DNA from: Marinobacter antarcticus
GTDB lineage: Bacteria > Pseudomonadota > Gammaproteobacteria > Pseudomonadales > Oleiphilaceae
Length of the DNA: 61,783 nucleotides
Assembly: GCF_011049865.1 (NCBI RefSeq)
Contig: NZ_DRGY01000029.1
Span: 1-61,783 of the forward strand
Reading direction: 5' to 3'
Below, one piece after another: positions 42,449 through 51,774 of this stretch. Positions within the stretch are counted from its first letter, which is position 1. Each line of letters begins with the position of its first letter. A model generated the notes under the pieces. The model did no database searches. It saw only the letters and a list, made by a program, of their open reading frames with translations, and was not told the origin of the DNA. The position numbers and the translations under genes are program-made.

Positions 42449-43513
42449 ATGACTACACGAAAATACCTCACCTCTGCCGTAACCGCCGCTTTATTGGTGG
42501 TTGCCTCACAGGCATCGGCTCAGGAACTGGACAGCACCAATATTTCCTATGTTGGCAGCTGGAGCAGCCTGTCGCTGTACAAAAACTTTGAGAAACCGTT
42601 CTGGCAGGATCACGTTCCCGAAGCTTCCGATGGAAAGATTACAACGGACGTTACAACCTTTGATCAAATGGGTTTGGGCGGAGGTGAGGTTTATCGCTTG
42701 ATGGCGCGCAACGTCATCGAAGTGACCTCCACCGTGGCTGACTATGCCGTAGCAGATGCTCCGGAACTTGAAGGCCTGGACATGCCGATGATGGCTCCGG
42801 ATGTGGCGACGGCACGGAAAATAGCGGAAGCCTATCGCCCCGTGCTTGCGGAAGCGTTCGTCGAGCGTTTTGACAATGCGCAACTGCTCGCCGTTGTGCC
42901 TTATCCCTCCCAGGTGGTGTTCTGTAATACTGAAATTAAAGGGTTGTTGGACCTCAAAGGCAAGAAGATCCGCGCCAGCGGTCGCACCACGGCTGAGTTC
43001 CTGGAAACATTGGGCGCTGAAGGCATCACTCTGAACTTCAGCGAAGTGCCGGGCGCGTTGCAGCGAGGTGTTATCGACTGTGCCGTCACCGGTTCGCTCT
43101 CAGGTTACAGCTCTGGCTGGCAAGAAGTGTCCACGCACCTTTATCCGCTACCTGTCGGTGGTTGGGACTACGTGATCACAGCCATGAACGGCAAAAAGTG
43201 GGCGTCATTGTCGCCAGACACGCAAAAGTGGCTGCAAAAAGAGATTCACGACAACTATGAGAACCCTGTGTGGGACTCGGCCGTTGAGGAGACACGCGAA
43301 GGCATCGCCTGCCTGACCGGCGAGGGCAAGTGTTCACGTGGTGAGCCTGGCGACATGGTGCTTGTGGAGGCGACCGATAAAGACTTCACCGAAGTGTCTC
43401 GTCATCTTCAAGCCACGCTGTTGCCCAACTGGGCAAACCGTGTGGATCAGAAGTGGGTTGACCGTTGGAACGAGACCATTGGCAAAGTAACGGGTCTTAC
43501 GGCAACCAAATAA
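42449..43513 (+). CDS. TRAP transporter substrate-binding protein (DctP family)
   Basis: This is a 354-residue periplasmic solute-binding protein with a clear signal peptide (ending Ala-Ser-Ala-Gln near residue 25). Conserved parts: Ile-Arg-Ala-Ser-Gly-Arg-Thr near residue 175, with the arginine that usually pairs with a carboxylate ligand, and Phe-Ser-Glu-Val-Pro-Gly-Ala-Leu-Gln-Arg-Gly. The substrate is therefore probably an organic acid; context suggests 5-oxoproline or a related cyclic amide acid. The DctQ and DctM subunits follow. Confidence 0.9.
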   Translation: MTTRKYLTSAVTAALLVVASQASAQELDSTNISYVGSWSSLSLYKNFEKPFWQDHVPEASDGKITTDVTTFDQMGLGGGEVYRLMARNVIEVTSTVADYAVADAPELEGLDMPMMAPDVATARKIAEAYRPVLAEAFVERFDNAQLLAVVPYPSQVVFCNTEIKGLLDLKGKKIRASGRTTAEFLETLGAEGITLNFSEVPGALQRGVIDCAVTGSLSGYSSGWQEVSTHLYPLPVGGWDYVITAMNGKKWASLSPDTQKWLQKEIHDNYENPVWDSAVEETREGIACLTGEGKCSRGEPGDMVLVEATDKDFTEVSRHLQATLLPNWANRVDQKWVDRWNETIGKVTGLTATK

Positions 43514-43578
43514 TATGCGGGTCGGTTGAACGCGTGCGTGCGCTCACATAGCCGCCCGCACGCGCCCTGGAGAATCCT

Positions 43579-44175
43579 ATGTTACAACAGATCAATAATG
43601 GGCTGGATCGGCTACTCGTCGGCGTGGATATCGGATCATTGTGGCTGGCCCGGGCGGGCGGTTTGCTGATCCTTCTGACAGTCGGGCTCGTTACAGTTGA
43701 GGTGTTTTCGCGTCAGTTTTTTGGTCGATCCGGTGTTCACGCCACCGAGTTGACGGGTTACATCATGGCGATCAGCTCAAGCTGGGCTTTCGCCTATACC
43801 CTCATGCGCAAAGCGCATATTCGTATTGATGCTTTGTATCTCACACTGCCCACCAGCGTGCGCAGTGTGCTTGATCTGGTTGCGCTGCTGTCTCTGGCAC
43901 TCTTTTGCATACTTGTTGTGGGTGCCGCCTTTGAGGTTACTCAACTGTCTTACACCGGCGGCGCCAGGGCAAACACGCCCCTCGGCACGCCTATCTGGAT
44001 ACCTCAGGTGCTTTGGCTGATTGGACTGGCCTGGTTTGGTATCGCTGTGATTGTGTTATCGCTCCGTGTTCTTTTTGGTTTGTTGAGCTGGAACCTCGAA
44101 GACGTGCAAAAAATTGCGGGCAGCCCGACGCTTGACGAGCAGGTCGCTGAAGAAAACAGGGAAGCCGCCTCATGA
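43579..44175 (+). CDS. TRAP transporter small membrane subunit (DctQ)
   Basis: This 198-residue protein has four membrane helices and the DctQ pattern (Val-Phe-Ser-Arg-Gln-Phe-Phe, Glu-Leu-Thr-Gly-Tyr, Arg-Lys-Ala-His-Ile-Arg-Ile-Asp). It pairs with DctM as the sodium-driven membrane part. It overlaps dctM by 4 bases. An unusually long acidic cytoplasmic tail follows the last helix. Confidence 0.9.
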   Translation: MLQQINNGLDRLLVGVDIGSLWLARAGGLLILLTVGLVTVEVFSRQFFGRSGVHATELTGYIMAISSSWAFAYTLMRKAHIRIDALYLTLPTSVRSVLDLVALLSLALFCILVVGAAFEVTQLSYTGGARANTPLGTPIWIPQVLWLIGLAWFGIAVIVLSLRVLFGLLSWNLEDVQKIAGSPTLDEQVAEENREAAS

Positions 44176-45455
44176 TACTTATCTCGCTGGTTGTTTTGTT
44201 GGTTCTGCTCGTGTTGAGCGTGCCGGTTGCCGCCACACTGATCGTGCTGGGGCTGTTTCTTGACGAGTTTTTCTCTCCCTTCCCGCTGGTTAACGCAATG
44301 GGGGATGTATTGTGGTCGGCATCCGACAGTTTTCTGCTGATCGCCATTCCGCTGTTCATCTTGCTGGGTGAGATTCTGGTTCGAACCGGGATCGCGAAAA
44401 GCACCTACCGTGCGCTTGAAAGCTGGCTTTCCTGGCTACCCGGCGGGCTGCTCCACGCCAATATAGCCACCGCCACTCTGTTTTCAGCAACGTCAGGCTC
44501 AAGCGTCGCGACCGCCGCCACCATCGGCACGGTGGCGATTCCGCAAGGCAAGGCCATGAACTATGATCCAAAGCTGTTCACCGGCTCAATTGCCGCCGGT
44601 GGCACGCTCGGGATCATGATACCGCCTTCGATCAACCTGATCGTGTACGGATTTCTTACTGAAACTTCGATTCCCCGCCTGTTTGCAGCGGGTCTTGTGC
44701 CGGGCCTACTCCTCGCATTTCTGTTTGTATTGGGCACCGCGCTGATCTGCATATGGCGACCCTCTTTGGGTGGGCCCAGCACACACCATACGTGGGGTGA
44801 GCGTTTTGCAGGGCTTACGAGCCTGATACCCGTGTTGGCGCTGTTTGGTATTGTTGTCGGTTCAATCTATGCGGGCTGGGCAACGCCCACCGAAGCGGCT
44901 TCCCTGGGTGTCATCGGCTCACTTCTGATTGCGCTTTTCATGCGCAAGCTGAGTGTCAGCGTTGTGGTTGAAGCACTTGAGGGAACTATGCGCACCACCG
45001 GCATGATCGTTTTGATCATCATCGCGTCTTATTTCCTCAATTTTGTGCTTGCTTCAACGGGCATCACGCGAGAGCTGAGCTCGTTTCTGGAGTCCGCCGG
45101 CTTCGGGCCTTACCTGACGCTGCTGATTATCATCGCCATGTACATTGTTCTCGGTTTTTTCATCGAGACGCTGTCGCTGATGGTGATTACCATTCCGATT
45201 GTCGCGCCCATTATTATTGCCCTGGGTTTTGACCCGGTCTGGTTTGGCATTTTGCTGATTCTTCTGATTGAAATGGCGCTGATCACACCGCCGGTTGGGC
45301 TGAACCTTTACGTGGTGCAGAGTGTTCGAAAAGGCGGCTCGTTCAACGACGTAATGATGGGCGCTATGCCGTACGTAGGGTTCATGCTGATCATGGTCGT
45401 ACTGCTTATTGTTTTCCCTTCTCTGGCTTTGTACCTGCCGGGAGTACTGGGTTGA
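44172..45455 (+). CDS. TRAP transporter large membrane subunit (DctM)
   Basis: This is a 427-residue permease of the ion-transporter superfamily with about 12 helices. DctM features: Ala-Ile-Pro-Leu-Phe-Ile-Leu-Leu-Gly-Glu, Gly-Ser-Ser-Val-Ala-Thr-Ala-Ala-Thr-Ile-Gly, Ile-Met-Ile-Pro-Pro-Ser, and Ile-Thr-Pro-Pro-Val-Gly-Leu-Asn. It completes the importer with the two preceding genes. Confidence 0.92.
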   Translation: MILISLVVLLVLLVLSVPVAATLIVLGLFLDEFFSPFPLVNAMGDVLWSASDSFLLIAIPLFILLGEILVRTGIAKSTYRALESWLSWLPGGLLHANIATATLFSATSGSSVATAATIGTVAIPQGKAMNYDPKLFTGSIAAGGTLGIMIPPSINLIVYGFLTETSIPRLFAAGLVPGLLLAFLFVLGTALICIWRPSLGGPSTHHTWGERFAGLTSLIPVLALFGIVVGSIYAGWATPTEAASLGVIGSLLIALFMRKLSVSVVVEALEGTMRTTGMIVLIIIASYFLNFVLASTGITRELSSFLESAGFGPYLTLLIIIAMYIVLGFFIETLSLMVITIPIVAPIIIALGFDPVWFGILLILLIEMALITPPVGLNLYVVQSVRKGGSFNDVMMGAMPYVGFMLIMVVLLIVFPSLALYLPGVLG

Positions 45456-45490
45456 TTTTCACCTGCAAATAGCAAAAACAGGACTGATTT

Positions 45491-46168
45491 ATGACAACAT
45501 TTTACCGGGCAGATACCCAAGAGGCGTTCGAGGTTCACATTCAGGAGCTCATTATTGCGGGATGGGCAGGCCGTGAGCAGGCGGGAATAGACGAACACAT
45601 CGAAGAACTCAAGGCGATTGGCGTTACACCGCCTTCAAGCACGCCCTTGTTCTACCGCGTATCGGCGGATCAGTTGACCACGGCGGAAACGGTGCAGGTG
45701 CTGGGTCGCGAATCCAGTGGCGAAGTGGAGGTTGTTCTGATTGGCACCGAGCAGGGCACGTTTGTGGGTATAGGCTCAGATCATACCGATCGGGAAGCGG
45801 AGGCTTGGTCAGTGGCGCATTCCAAGCAGGTATGCGCCAAGCCTGTGGGTAGCCAGGTCTGGCCGCTGGACAGCGTTATTGATTATTGGGACGAGCTGAA
45901 AATGTACTCCTACGCCACCTTTAACGGTGAAGAAGTGCTCTACCAGCAAGGCGGAGTAACCGGATTGTTGCACCCGAAGGACCTGTTGCAACGATTTGGC
46001 CGGAATGAGGCAACGCTTGAGCCCGGTCAGGCCATGCTGTGTGGCACTCTGCCGGTCATCGGCGGCGTACGCCCTTCTGACGCGTTTCGCATGGTTCTTG
46101 AGGATCCGGTAACGGGCCGAAACCTTGAGCATTCCTATCGCATAAAAACGTTATCGGTGGTGAAATGA
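45491..46168 (+). CDS. DUF2848 family protein
   Basis: This 225-residue protein matches DUF2848, an uncharacterised family found beside amidases and fumarylacetoacetate-hydrolase-like enzymes. Seen: Gly-Trp-Ala-Gly-Arg, Tyr-Arg-Val-Ser-Ala-Asp-Gln-Leu, Gly-Ser-Asp-His-Thr-Asp-Arg-Glu, and Gln-Val-Cys-Ala-Lys-Pro-Val near residue 115. The His/Asp/Lys arrangement recalls FAH-like metal sites, but I cannot verify that. It ends 4 bases into the amidase gene, so both are made together; a hydrolase or hydratase acting on the imported compound is a reasonable guess. Confidence 0.8.
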   Translation: MTTFYRADTQEAFEVHIQELIIAGWAGREQAGIDEHIEELKAIGVTPPSSTPLFYRVSADQLTTAETVQVLGRESSGEVEVVLIGTEQGTFVGIGSDHTDREAEAWSVAHSKQVCAKPVGSQVWPLDSVIDYWDELKMYSYATFNGEEVLYQQGGVTGLLHPKDLLQRFGRNEATLEPGQAMLCGTLPVIGGVRPSDAFRMVLEDPVTGRNLEHSYRIKTLSVVK

Positions 46169-47526
46169 AGCAAACGTCTGGGCAGGCACCTGTGGATCTC
46201 ACCAAGTCGACACTTGCGTCGTTACTTGATGGGATCCGTCAGAACTCGTGGCCGGCGAGCCGGTTGCTTGAAACCTGCCTGGACAATATTGACCAGCATG
46301 ATGACCCCGCCAATCAGGTTTATACCGCCCGCTTTGACCGCACGGCAAAAGCCGAAGCGGCCGCCATCGATGCGCTCCAGAAGGGTAACGTGCCTCTGGG
46401 TGAGCTTGCGGGGCTGCCGATCGCACTCAAGGTTCTGTTTGACGTGGCGGGTGAGGTAACCCACTCAGGGTCTAGATGGTGGGCGCAAAAAGCACACAGT
46501 GATGCACTAATTGTTTCCCGCCTGCGCCGGGCAGGGGCAGTGATTACCGGGCATACCAATATGACGGAGTTCGCCTACTCCGGGCTGGGGCTCAATCCGC
46601 ACTATGGCACGCCTGCGAACCCCCTGGCACCGGGGCGAATATCCGGCGGGTCTTCATCCGGTGCGGCCTCGGCGGTGGCCCACGGCATGGCGGTTGCGGC
46701 CATCGGAAGTGATACCGGCGGTTCGGTACGCATTCCTGCCGCCCTGTGTGGCCTGGTAGGTTTCAAACCATCCCAACAACGAATACCTCGCGAGGGCTCG
46801 TTCCCCTTATCCGACAGTCTCGATTCCATAGGCCCGATCGCCCGCAGCGTTGAGTGTTGCGCGCGGCTGGATGCGGTGATGGCCGGCGAGCGCTGGCGGC
46901 AAAAGAACCCGGTTGATTTGCGCGGCCGGCGCTTTGTGGTGCCGACCAATTACATGCTGAATGACGTGTCCCCGGTTGTTGCTGAGGCGTTTGAGCGCAG
47001 CCTTCGAGCGCTGCGGGATGGCGGAGCTCATATTGAAGAAGCGCCAGCACCGGTGCTGGACGCGCTGCCAGAACTGTTGGAGGGCGGGGGCTTCACTGCC
47101 GCCGAAAGTTACCACATCCACCGCGAGTGGTTGCAACAGCATGGGGATGAATACGACCCTCGCGTACGAACCCGTATCGAGAGAGGCGCGAGCATCAGTG
47201 CGGCGGATTATCTCGAGCTATTGCGCCGCCGGGCTGCCCGCAAAAAGCAGGCTGATGAGTGGCTCGCCTCTTTTGACGGGCTTCTGGCCCCGACGGTACC
47301 CGTTGAGCCGCCTTTGCTGACGGATCTCGAAACCGACGAAGACTATGCGCGTCTTAATCTGTTGGTTCTGCGCAACCCAACGGTGGCAAACCTGCTGGAC
47401 CTGTGCTCAATTACGCTGCCGAATCATCGCCCGGGTGATTTGCCAAGCGGTCTTATGCTGGTGGGGCGTAACGGCGCTGACAGTGCGCTGCTTGGTGCGG
47501 CACAGGCAATGGAAAAGGTGCTTTAG
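46165..47526 (+). CDS. Amidase-signature hydrolase (AtzE/GatA-like)
   Basis: This is a 453-residue amidase with the Ser-cisSer-Lys centre visible: Lys in Ile-Ala-Leu-Lys-Val-Leu-Phe near residue 90, Gly-Gly-Ser-Ser-Ser-Gly-Ala-Ala near 160, and the nucleophile in Gly-Ser-Asp-Thr-Gly-Gly-Ser-Val-Arg-Ile-Pro near 180. Its Pro-Ser-Gly-Leu-Met-Leu-Val-Gly C-terminus resembles the AtzE and allophanate hydrolase group. It probably opens or deamidates an amide produced or imported by this locus. It couples to the DUF2848 gene, and the membrane protein gene follows 5 bases after its stop. Confidence 0.87.
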   Translation: MKQTSGQAPVDLTKSTLASLLDGIRQNSWPASRLLETCLDNIDQHDDPANQVYTARFDRTAKAEAAAIDALQKGNVPLGELAGLPIALKVLFDVAGEVTHSGSRWWAQKAHSDALIVSRLRRAGAVITGHTNMTEFAYSGLGLNPHYGTPANPLAPGRISGGSSSGAASAVAHGMAVAAIGSDTGGSVRIPAALCGLVGFKPSQQRIPREGSFPLSDSLDSIGPIARSVECCARLDAVMAGERWRQKNPVDLRGRRFVVPTNYMLNDVSPVVAEAFERSLRALRDGGAHIEEAPAPVLDALPELLEGGGFTAAESYHIHREWLQQHGDEYDPRVRTRIERGASISAADYLELLRRRAARKKQADEWLASFDGLLAPTVPVEPPLLTDLETDEDYARLNLLVLRNPTVANLLDLCSITLPNHRPGDLPSGLMLVGRNGADSALLGAAQAMEKVL

Positions 47527-47531
47527 TAACG

Positions 47532-48347
47532 ATGTTTGAGGTTATTCTGGTCAAACTGATTGCCACCGCATCGGTGGTGATTGGCGTTTCCCTCGCGGTC
47601 AGCAAGCTGGGGCCAAGGCTGGGTGGAATCCTTGCGGGAACGCCAATCATATTGGGCCCTGGTTACTACTTTATGTTGCAGGAGCGCCCGGTTGAGTTTA
47701 TACAGTCGGCCGCGTTGTCTACACTGCACGCGCTTGTGGGCACACTGGTGTTCAGTATTTGTTTTGTGATGACGGCGGGCCGGATGAGCGCGTTGGCCAG
47801 TCTCGGCCTGGCAACCGCGTGCTGGATACCGTCCACGTTGGTTTTTTTTAAAACACCGGGAGGCGTATGGGGCGCCGTTCTGCTGTATGGCGTGGTATTG
47901 CTGATCGCAGAAGGTGTGCGGCTGGCGCTGAAGCTTGGCCAGCCCGTGGTGGTTGCCAGAGCAGGGTGGTTTGATGTGCTGTTGCGAGGCCTGTTAGCCG
48001 GCGTGCTGGTCAGCATTGCAACAACGGTTGCGACCAAATCAGGCCCGCTGCTGTCTGGCGTTCTGGTGGGGTTCCCCGTGGGGCTTTCGACGATCAGCTG
48101 GACACTGCATGAGCGCTACGGCTCACACGTTGCAAGGGCAACCGTGACCATTGCTCAAAAGGGTATGCTGAGCCTCGTCGCGTTCTGTGTAGTACTGGCT
48201 TTTACCGTGGGTAAGTTGCCGCCCATGTTGACTTTTACGCTATCGTTAGTGGGGTCACTCGTGGTCAGCGCCGCTCTGTTCTTGACCAGTCAGTGGCAAC
48301 ATAAACGAGCCTACGTTGCACTTCCGCTGCCTGAGGAGAAATCATGA
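47532..48347 (+). CDS. Duplicated-motif integral membrane protein
   Basis: This is a 271-residue protein with eight or nine hydrophobic segments and no family I can name. It carries an internal repeat: Ser-Lys-Leu-Gly-Pro-Arg-Leu-Gly-Gly-Ile-Leu-Ala-Gly-Thr-Pro near residue 25 and Thr-Lys-Ser-Gly-Pro-Leu-Leu-Ser-Gly-Val-Leu-Val-Gly-Phe-Pro near residue 170. Two inverted or parallel halves are a hallmark of secondary transporters. It lies between the amidase and pxpB, overlapping pxpB by 4 bases, so export of a product or import of a co-substrate is possible. Confidence 0.75.
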   Translation: MFEVILVKLIATASVVIGVSLAVSKLGPRLGGILAGTPIILGPGYYFMLQERPVEFIQSAALSTLHALVGTLVFSICFVMTAGRMSALASLGLATACWIPSTLVFFKTPGGVWGAVLLYGVVLLIAEGVRLALKLGQPVVVARAGWFDVLLRGLLAGVLVSIATTVATKSGPLLSGVLVGFPVGLSTISWTLHERYGSHVARATVTIAQKGMLSLVAFCVVLAFTVGKLPPMLTFTLSLVGSLVVSAALFLTSQWQHKRAYVALPLPEEKS

Positions 48348-49072
48348 GCCAGAGAACCGATTTACACCGTTCAATGCTCGAATCCGCAGGGCTTGATAGC
48401 TGGATCGTGAGGTTGTTCGACGCCATCGACGAGAACAACCTGCCGTGGTTTTCCGCACTGTCACGCCGGTGTGAACAGGCGTTTGGTGATGCGCTGATTG
48501 ATCTGGTGCCCTCCTATACCACGCTGCTGGTTGTTTTTGATCCGTTGAGGGTGTCGCCCGCTCAGGCCCGGACGATGATTTATACGATACTGGCAGACCT
48601 GGAACCGGACGGAAGCACCAACACCGGCGAGGTACACGAACTTGCAACCTGGTACGACCCAAGCGTAGGCCCGGAACTGTCACGGGTGGCTGAGCATGCC
48701 GATATCAGCGTCAGCGATGTGATTAAAATCCACAGTGAGCAAGTGTACCGGGTGTTTGCGTTGGGCTTTGCGCCCGGATTTGCCTTTATGGGTTTGCTCG
48801 ATCCGCGTATTGAATGCCCCAGGCTGGATACGCCTCGCCGGCGGGTGCCGGTTGGCAGTGTGGCCCTGGCCGGGCGCCAGACGGCGGCCTATCCCGCGCC
48901 GACGCCAGGGGGCTGGAATTTGCTGGGTCGCACCAGTGCCCGGCTTTTTGATCGAGAACGTGAAGGCTTCAGCCTGTTAAGAGTGGGGGATCAGGTGCGC
49001 TTTGTGCCCGTGAGCCGTGACGAATTTGAACGTGAGGGCGGCGATACCACGCCCACGGAGCCATTAGCATGA
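48344..49072 (+). CDS. pxpB: PxpB/KipI-like protein (5-oxoprolinase subunit B, AHS1 domain)
   Basis: PxpB and PxpC form the ATP-dependent kinase part of prokaryotic 5-oxoprolinase, with PxpA completing hydrolysis. The 242-residue product shows the AHS1 hallmark region near residue 140: Gly-Phe-Ala-Pro-Gly-Phe-Ala-Phe-Met-Gly, then Pro-Arg-Arg-Arg-Val-Pro-Val-Gly-Ser-Val-Ala-Leu-Ala-Gly and Thr-Pro-Gly-Gly-Trp-Asn. The same domain occurs in urea-amidolyase. It overlaps pxpC by 4 bases. PxpA is not in the window. Confidence 0.88.
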   Translation: MSQRTDLHRSMLESAGLDSWIVRLFDAIDENNLPWFSALSRRCEQAFGDALIDLVPSYTTLLVVFDPLRVSPAQARTMIYTILADLEPDGSTNTGEVHELATWYDPSVGPELSRVAEHADISVSDVIKIHSEQVYRVFALGFAPGFAFMGLLDPRIECPRLDTPRRRVPVGSVALAGRQTAAYPAPTPGGWNLLGRTSARLFDREREGFSLLRVGDQVRFVPVSRDEFEREGGDTTPTEPLA

Positions 49073-50031
49073 GGCAGCAAACTCACTCGGAACCCTGTAT
49101 CAAAGTTCTTCGTGCCGGGCCTCTCGCCCTGCTGCAAGACAGCGGGCGATTTGGTGTTCGCCACCTGGGGGTTACCCAGGGTGGTCCGGCCGACGTGTAT
49201 TGTTGGGCGTGGGCGAATCATCTTGTTGGCAACCCTTGGGGCGCGGCCAATCTGGAGATCACCTTCGGTGGTTTGCAGTTGGTGGCCGGGCGGGATCTGG
49301 AAATAGCCGTTACCGGCGCTGATCTGGGTGCAACACTGGACCAAAAGCCGGTGCCACTGTGGCAGCGAATTACCTGGAAAGAGGGGCAGACACTAGCCTT
49401 TGACGCGCCGGTGAGCGGGCTTCGGGCGTATCTGGCCGTTAGTGGTGAATTTGTGGCCGAACCGGTATTGGGAAGCGTTGCCTGTGTCACCCGAGAAAAT
49501 CTGGGTGGCTTTGACGGCAGAGGCGCCAAGCTGGCACAGGGCGACCAACTTTTTGTGCGCAGCGCAGAGGCGCAGGGCAACGAGGGGCCGACACACGCCC
49601 CCGAAGAGGCTATACCTGATTTCAAAAAACCGGCGACGCTGGACCTCTTGCCGGGCGCGCAGATTGCTGAGTTTACCGGCCGCAGCCTGTTTGACGCGTT
49701 CAATACCTGGTGGAAGGTTGATGACCGTGCAGATCGCATGGGCGTGCGCCTGACGGGCCCCAAGCTCAGTTGCAAGATCAGCACGCTTGTCTCCGAGGGT
49801 ATTAACCTGGGTGGCGTGCAAGTGCCGCCAGATGGCCAGCCCATTGTATTGCTGAATGATCGCCAGACCATCGGCGGTTACCCCCGCTTTGGTTCTCTCT
49901 CACCGTTGTCTGCGTCAAGGTTAGCTCAGTGTTTGCCCGGAGAACAGGTCAAACTGATGGCCATAGGAAGTGACGCCGCGCTGTCACAATATCGGTCGTT
50001 CAGAGCGCTTTTTAATACCGCTTCCCGCTAA
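49069..50031 (+). CDS. pxpC: PxpC/KipA-like protein (5-oxoprolinase subunit C, AHS2 domain)
   Basis: This is a 320-residue AHS2-domain protein: Leu-Gln-Asp-Ser-Gly-Arg-Phe-Gly at the start, Gly-Val-Thr-Gln-Gly-Gly-Pro-Ala-Asp, Asn-Leu-Glu-Ile-Thr near 65, Ser-Arg-Ser-like Thr-Asp/Asp-Arg-Met-Gly-Val-Arg-Leu near 225, and Gln-Thr-Ile-Gly-Gly-Tyr-Pro-Arg near 270. It partners PxpB. It is the last gene of the LysR-led locus; nhaB follows after 137 bases with its own start signals. Confidence 0.88.
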   Translation: MRQQTHSEPCIKVLRAGPLALLQDSGRFGVRHLGVTQGGPADVYCWAWANHLVGNPWGAANLEITFGGLQLVAGRDLEIAVTGADLGATLDQKPVPLWQRITWKEGQTLAFDAPVSGLRAYLAVSGEFVAEPVLGSVACVTRENLGGFDGRGAKLAQGDQLFVRSAEAQGNEGPTHAPEEAIPDFKKPATLDLLPGAQIAEFTGRSLFDAFNTWWKVDDRADRMGVRLTGPKLSCKISTLVSEGINLGGVQVPPDGQPIVLLNDRQTIGGYPRFGSLSPLSASRLAQCLPGEQVKLMAIGSDAALSQYRSFRALFNTASR

Positions 50032-50168
50032 CTCACGATGACGGCCCGGCGGGCTGGCGCTACAAAAGAATGGATCTATCCTGTATCTTTGTCGTAAATA
50101 TGGGCACAGGAAGATTCAGGCTTGTCGCCACATAGTGTATCCGCCCGCTAACCCAGAAGAATCCCGCA

Positions 50169-51674
50169 ATGCCCAAGACGCTGTTTTCTGCCTTTGCCAG
50201 CAACTTTCTCGGCAACGCCCCCGTTTGGTACAAGCAGTTTATTGTACTGTTTCTGATTGCCAATCCGATTGTGATGTATCTGTTGGGGCCGGTCACGGCA
50301 GGCTGGCTTCTGATCGCCGAGTTTATCTTTACCCTCGCCATGGCGCTGAAGTGCTACCCGCTGTTGCCCGGCGGATTGCTTGCGATAGAGGCGCTGCTGA
50401 TAGGCCTGACCACGGCGGACGCGGTGTATTCGGAGGTGCTGACCAATTTCCCGGTCATTTTGCTGCTGATGTTCATGGTGGCGGGCATTTATTTCATGCA
50501 GGAACTGCTGCTGGTGGCGTTTACCCAGATACTGGTAGGCGTGCGTTCCAAATCAGCTCTATCACTGCTGTTCTGCAGTGCCGCCGCAGTGCTTTCGGCG
50601 TTTCTTGATGCGTTAACCGTAACCGCTGTCATCATCAGCGTTGCGGTTGGCTTTTACTCTGTTTATCACAAGGTGGCCTCCGGTAAGGGTTACCAAAGCA
50701 GTGAACATAATGCGGGCAGTGATGAGGAAGTAGTTGAGCTGCACCGTGAGGATCTGGTGAACTTCCAGGCATTTTTGCGCAGCCTGTTGATGCACGGCGC
50801 CATAGGCACCGCCCTTGGCGGCGTAGCGACCATGGTGGGTGAGCCGCAGAACCTGTTGATTGCCAAGGTAGTGGGATGGGACTTTGTCGAGTTTTTCCTG
50901 CACATGGCGCCAGTGAGCCTGCCCGTGCTGGCCGCCGGGTTGCTAACCTGCTGGGTGCTCGAGAAAATGCGCTGGTTTGGTTACGGCGGAAGGCTTCCCC
51001 GGCCGGTTCGGCGGGTGCTGGAAGAATTTGCTGATAATGAGCGCGCCAAGCGCACCAAGGCCGATCAGGCTGCGCTTTGGGTGCAGGGGGTTGCGGCGGT
51101 TATATTGGTGCTTGGTTTGGCCCTGCATCTGGCAGAAGTAGGCCTGATCGGCCTGCTGGTTATTATTCTAATCACGTCGTTTACCGGGATTACTGGCGAG
51201 CACCAGATAGGCAAGGCGTTTCAGGAATCACTGCCGTTTACCTCTTTGCTAGTGGTGTTTTTTGCGGTGGTGGCGGTGATTCACGAGCAGCATCTGTTCG
51301 CGCCGATTATCGATTACGTGCTGTCGCTGCCGGAAAGCCAACAGCCGGGCATGTTCTTTATTGCCAATGGCCTGCTTTCCATGATCAGCGATAACGTGTT
51401 TGTTGCGACGGTTTATATCAGTGAGGTCAAACAGGCTCTGGATGCCGGCAGTATCAGCTATGAGCACTTCCAGGACCTGGCCGTGGCGATCAACACAGGA
51501 ACCAACTTGCCCAGTGTAGCAACCCCTAACGGGCAGGCCGCATTCCTGTTCATGCTGACCTCGGCCGTTGCACCGCTGGTGCGGCTTTCGTACGGGCGGA
51601 TGGTGGTTATGGCGTTCCCATATACCGTGGTTATGGGCGGTGTTGGCCTGTACATGGTGAGCTTTCATATTTGA
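50169..51674 (+). CDS. nhaB: Na+/H+ antiporter NhaB
   Basis: NhaB expels sodium in exchange for protons and is common in marine gammaproteobacteria. The 501-residue protein has about 12 membrane segments; recognisable parts are the N-terminal [18 protein letters not shown] near 145, [14 protein letters not shown] near 220 and [13 protein letters not shown] near 445. Length and start are standard. It is monocistronic. Confidence 0.93.
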   Translation: MPKTLFSAFASNFLGNAPVWYKQFIVLFLIANPIVMYLLGPVTAGWLLIAEFIFTLAMALKCYPLLPGGLLAIEALLIGLTTADAVYSEVLTNFPVILLLMFMVAGIYFMQELLLVAFTQILVGVRSKSALSLLFCSAAAVLSAFLDALTVTAVIISVAVGFYSVYHKVASGKGYQSSEHNAGSDEEVVELHREDLVNFQAFLRSLLMHGAIGTALGGVATMVGEPQNLLIAKVVGWDFVEFFLHMAPVSLPVLAAGLLTCWVLEKMRWFGYGGRLPRPVRRVLEEFADNERAKRTKADQAALWVQGVAAVILVLGLALHLAEVGLIGLLVIILITSFTGITGEHQIGKAFQESLPFTSLLVVFFAVVAVIHEQHLFAPIIDYVLSLPESQQPGMFFIANGLLSMISDNVFVATVYISEVKQALDAGSISYEHFQDLAVAINTGTNLPSVATPNGQAAFLFMLTSAVAPLVRLSYGRMVVMAFPYTVVMGGVGLYMVSFHI

Positions 51675-51774
51675 TCGTTGCCGCTTTTTTGAGCTGGCGG
51701 CCTGTATCCTTTCTAAACAGACCTGTTAATCTCTGCGTATGCAGATCAACAACTCGTCTATTTAGTGTGACGCC

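Noticed and set aside
48342..49871. Long minus-strand frames opposite pxpB and pxpC
   Set aside because: They are antisense to clearly conserved, overlapping genes and show no independent features.
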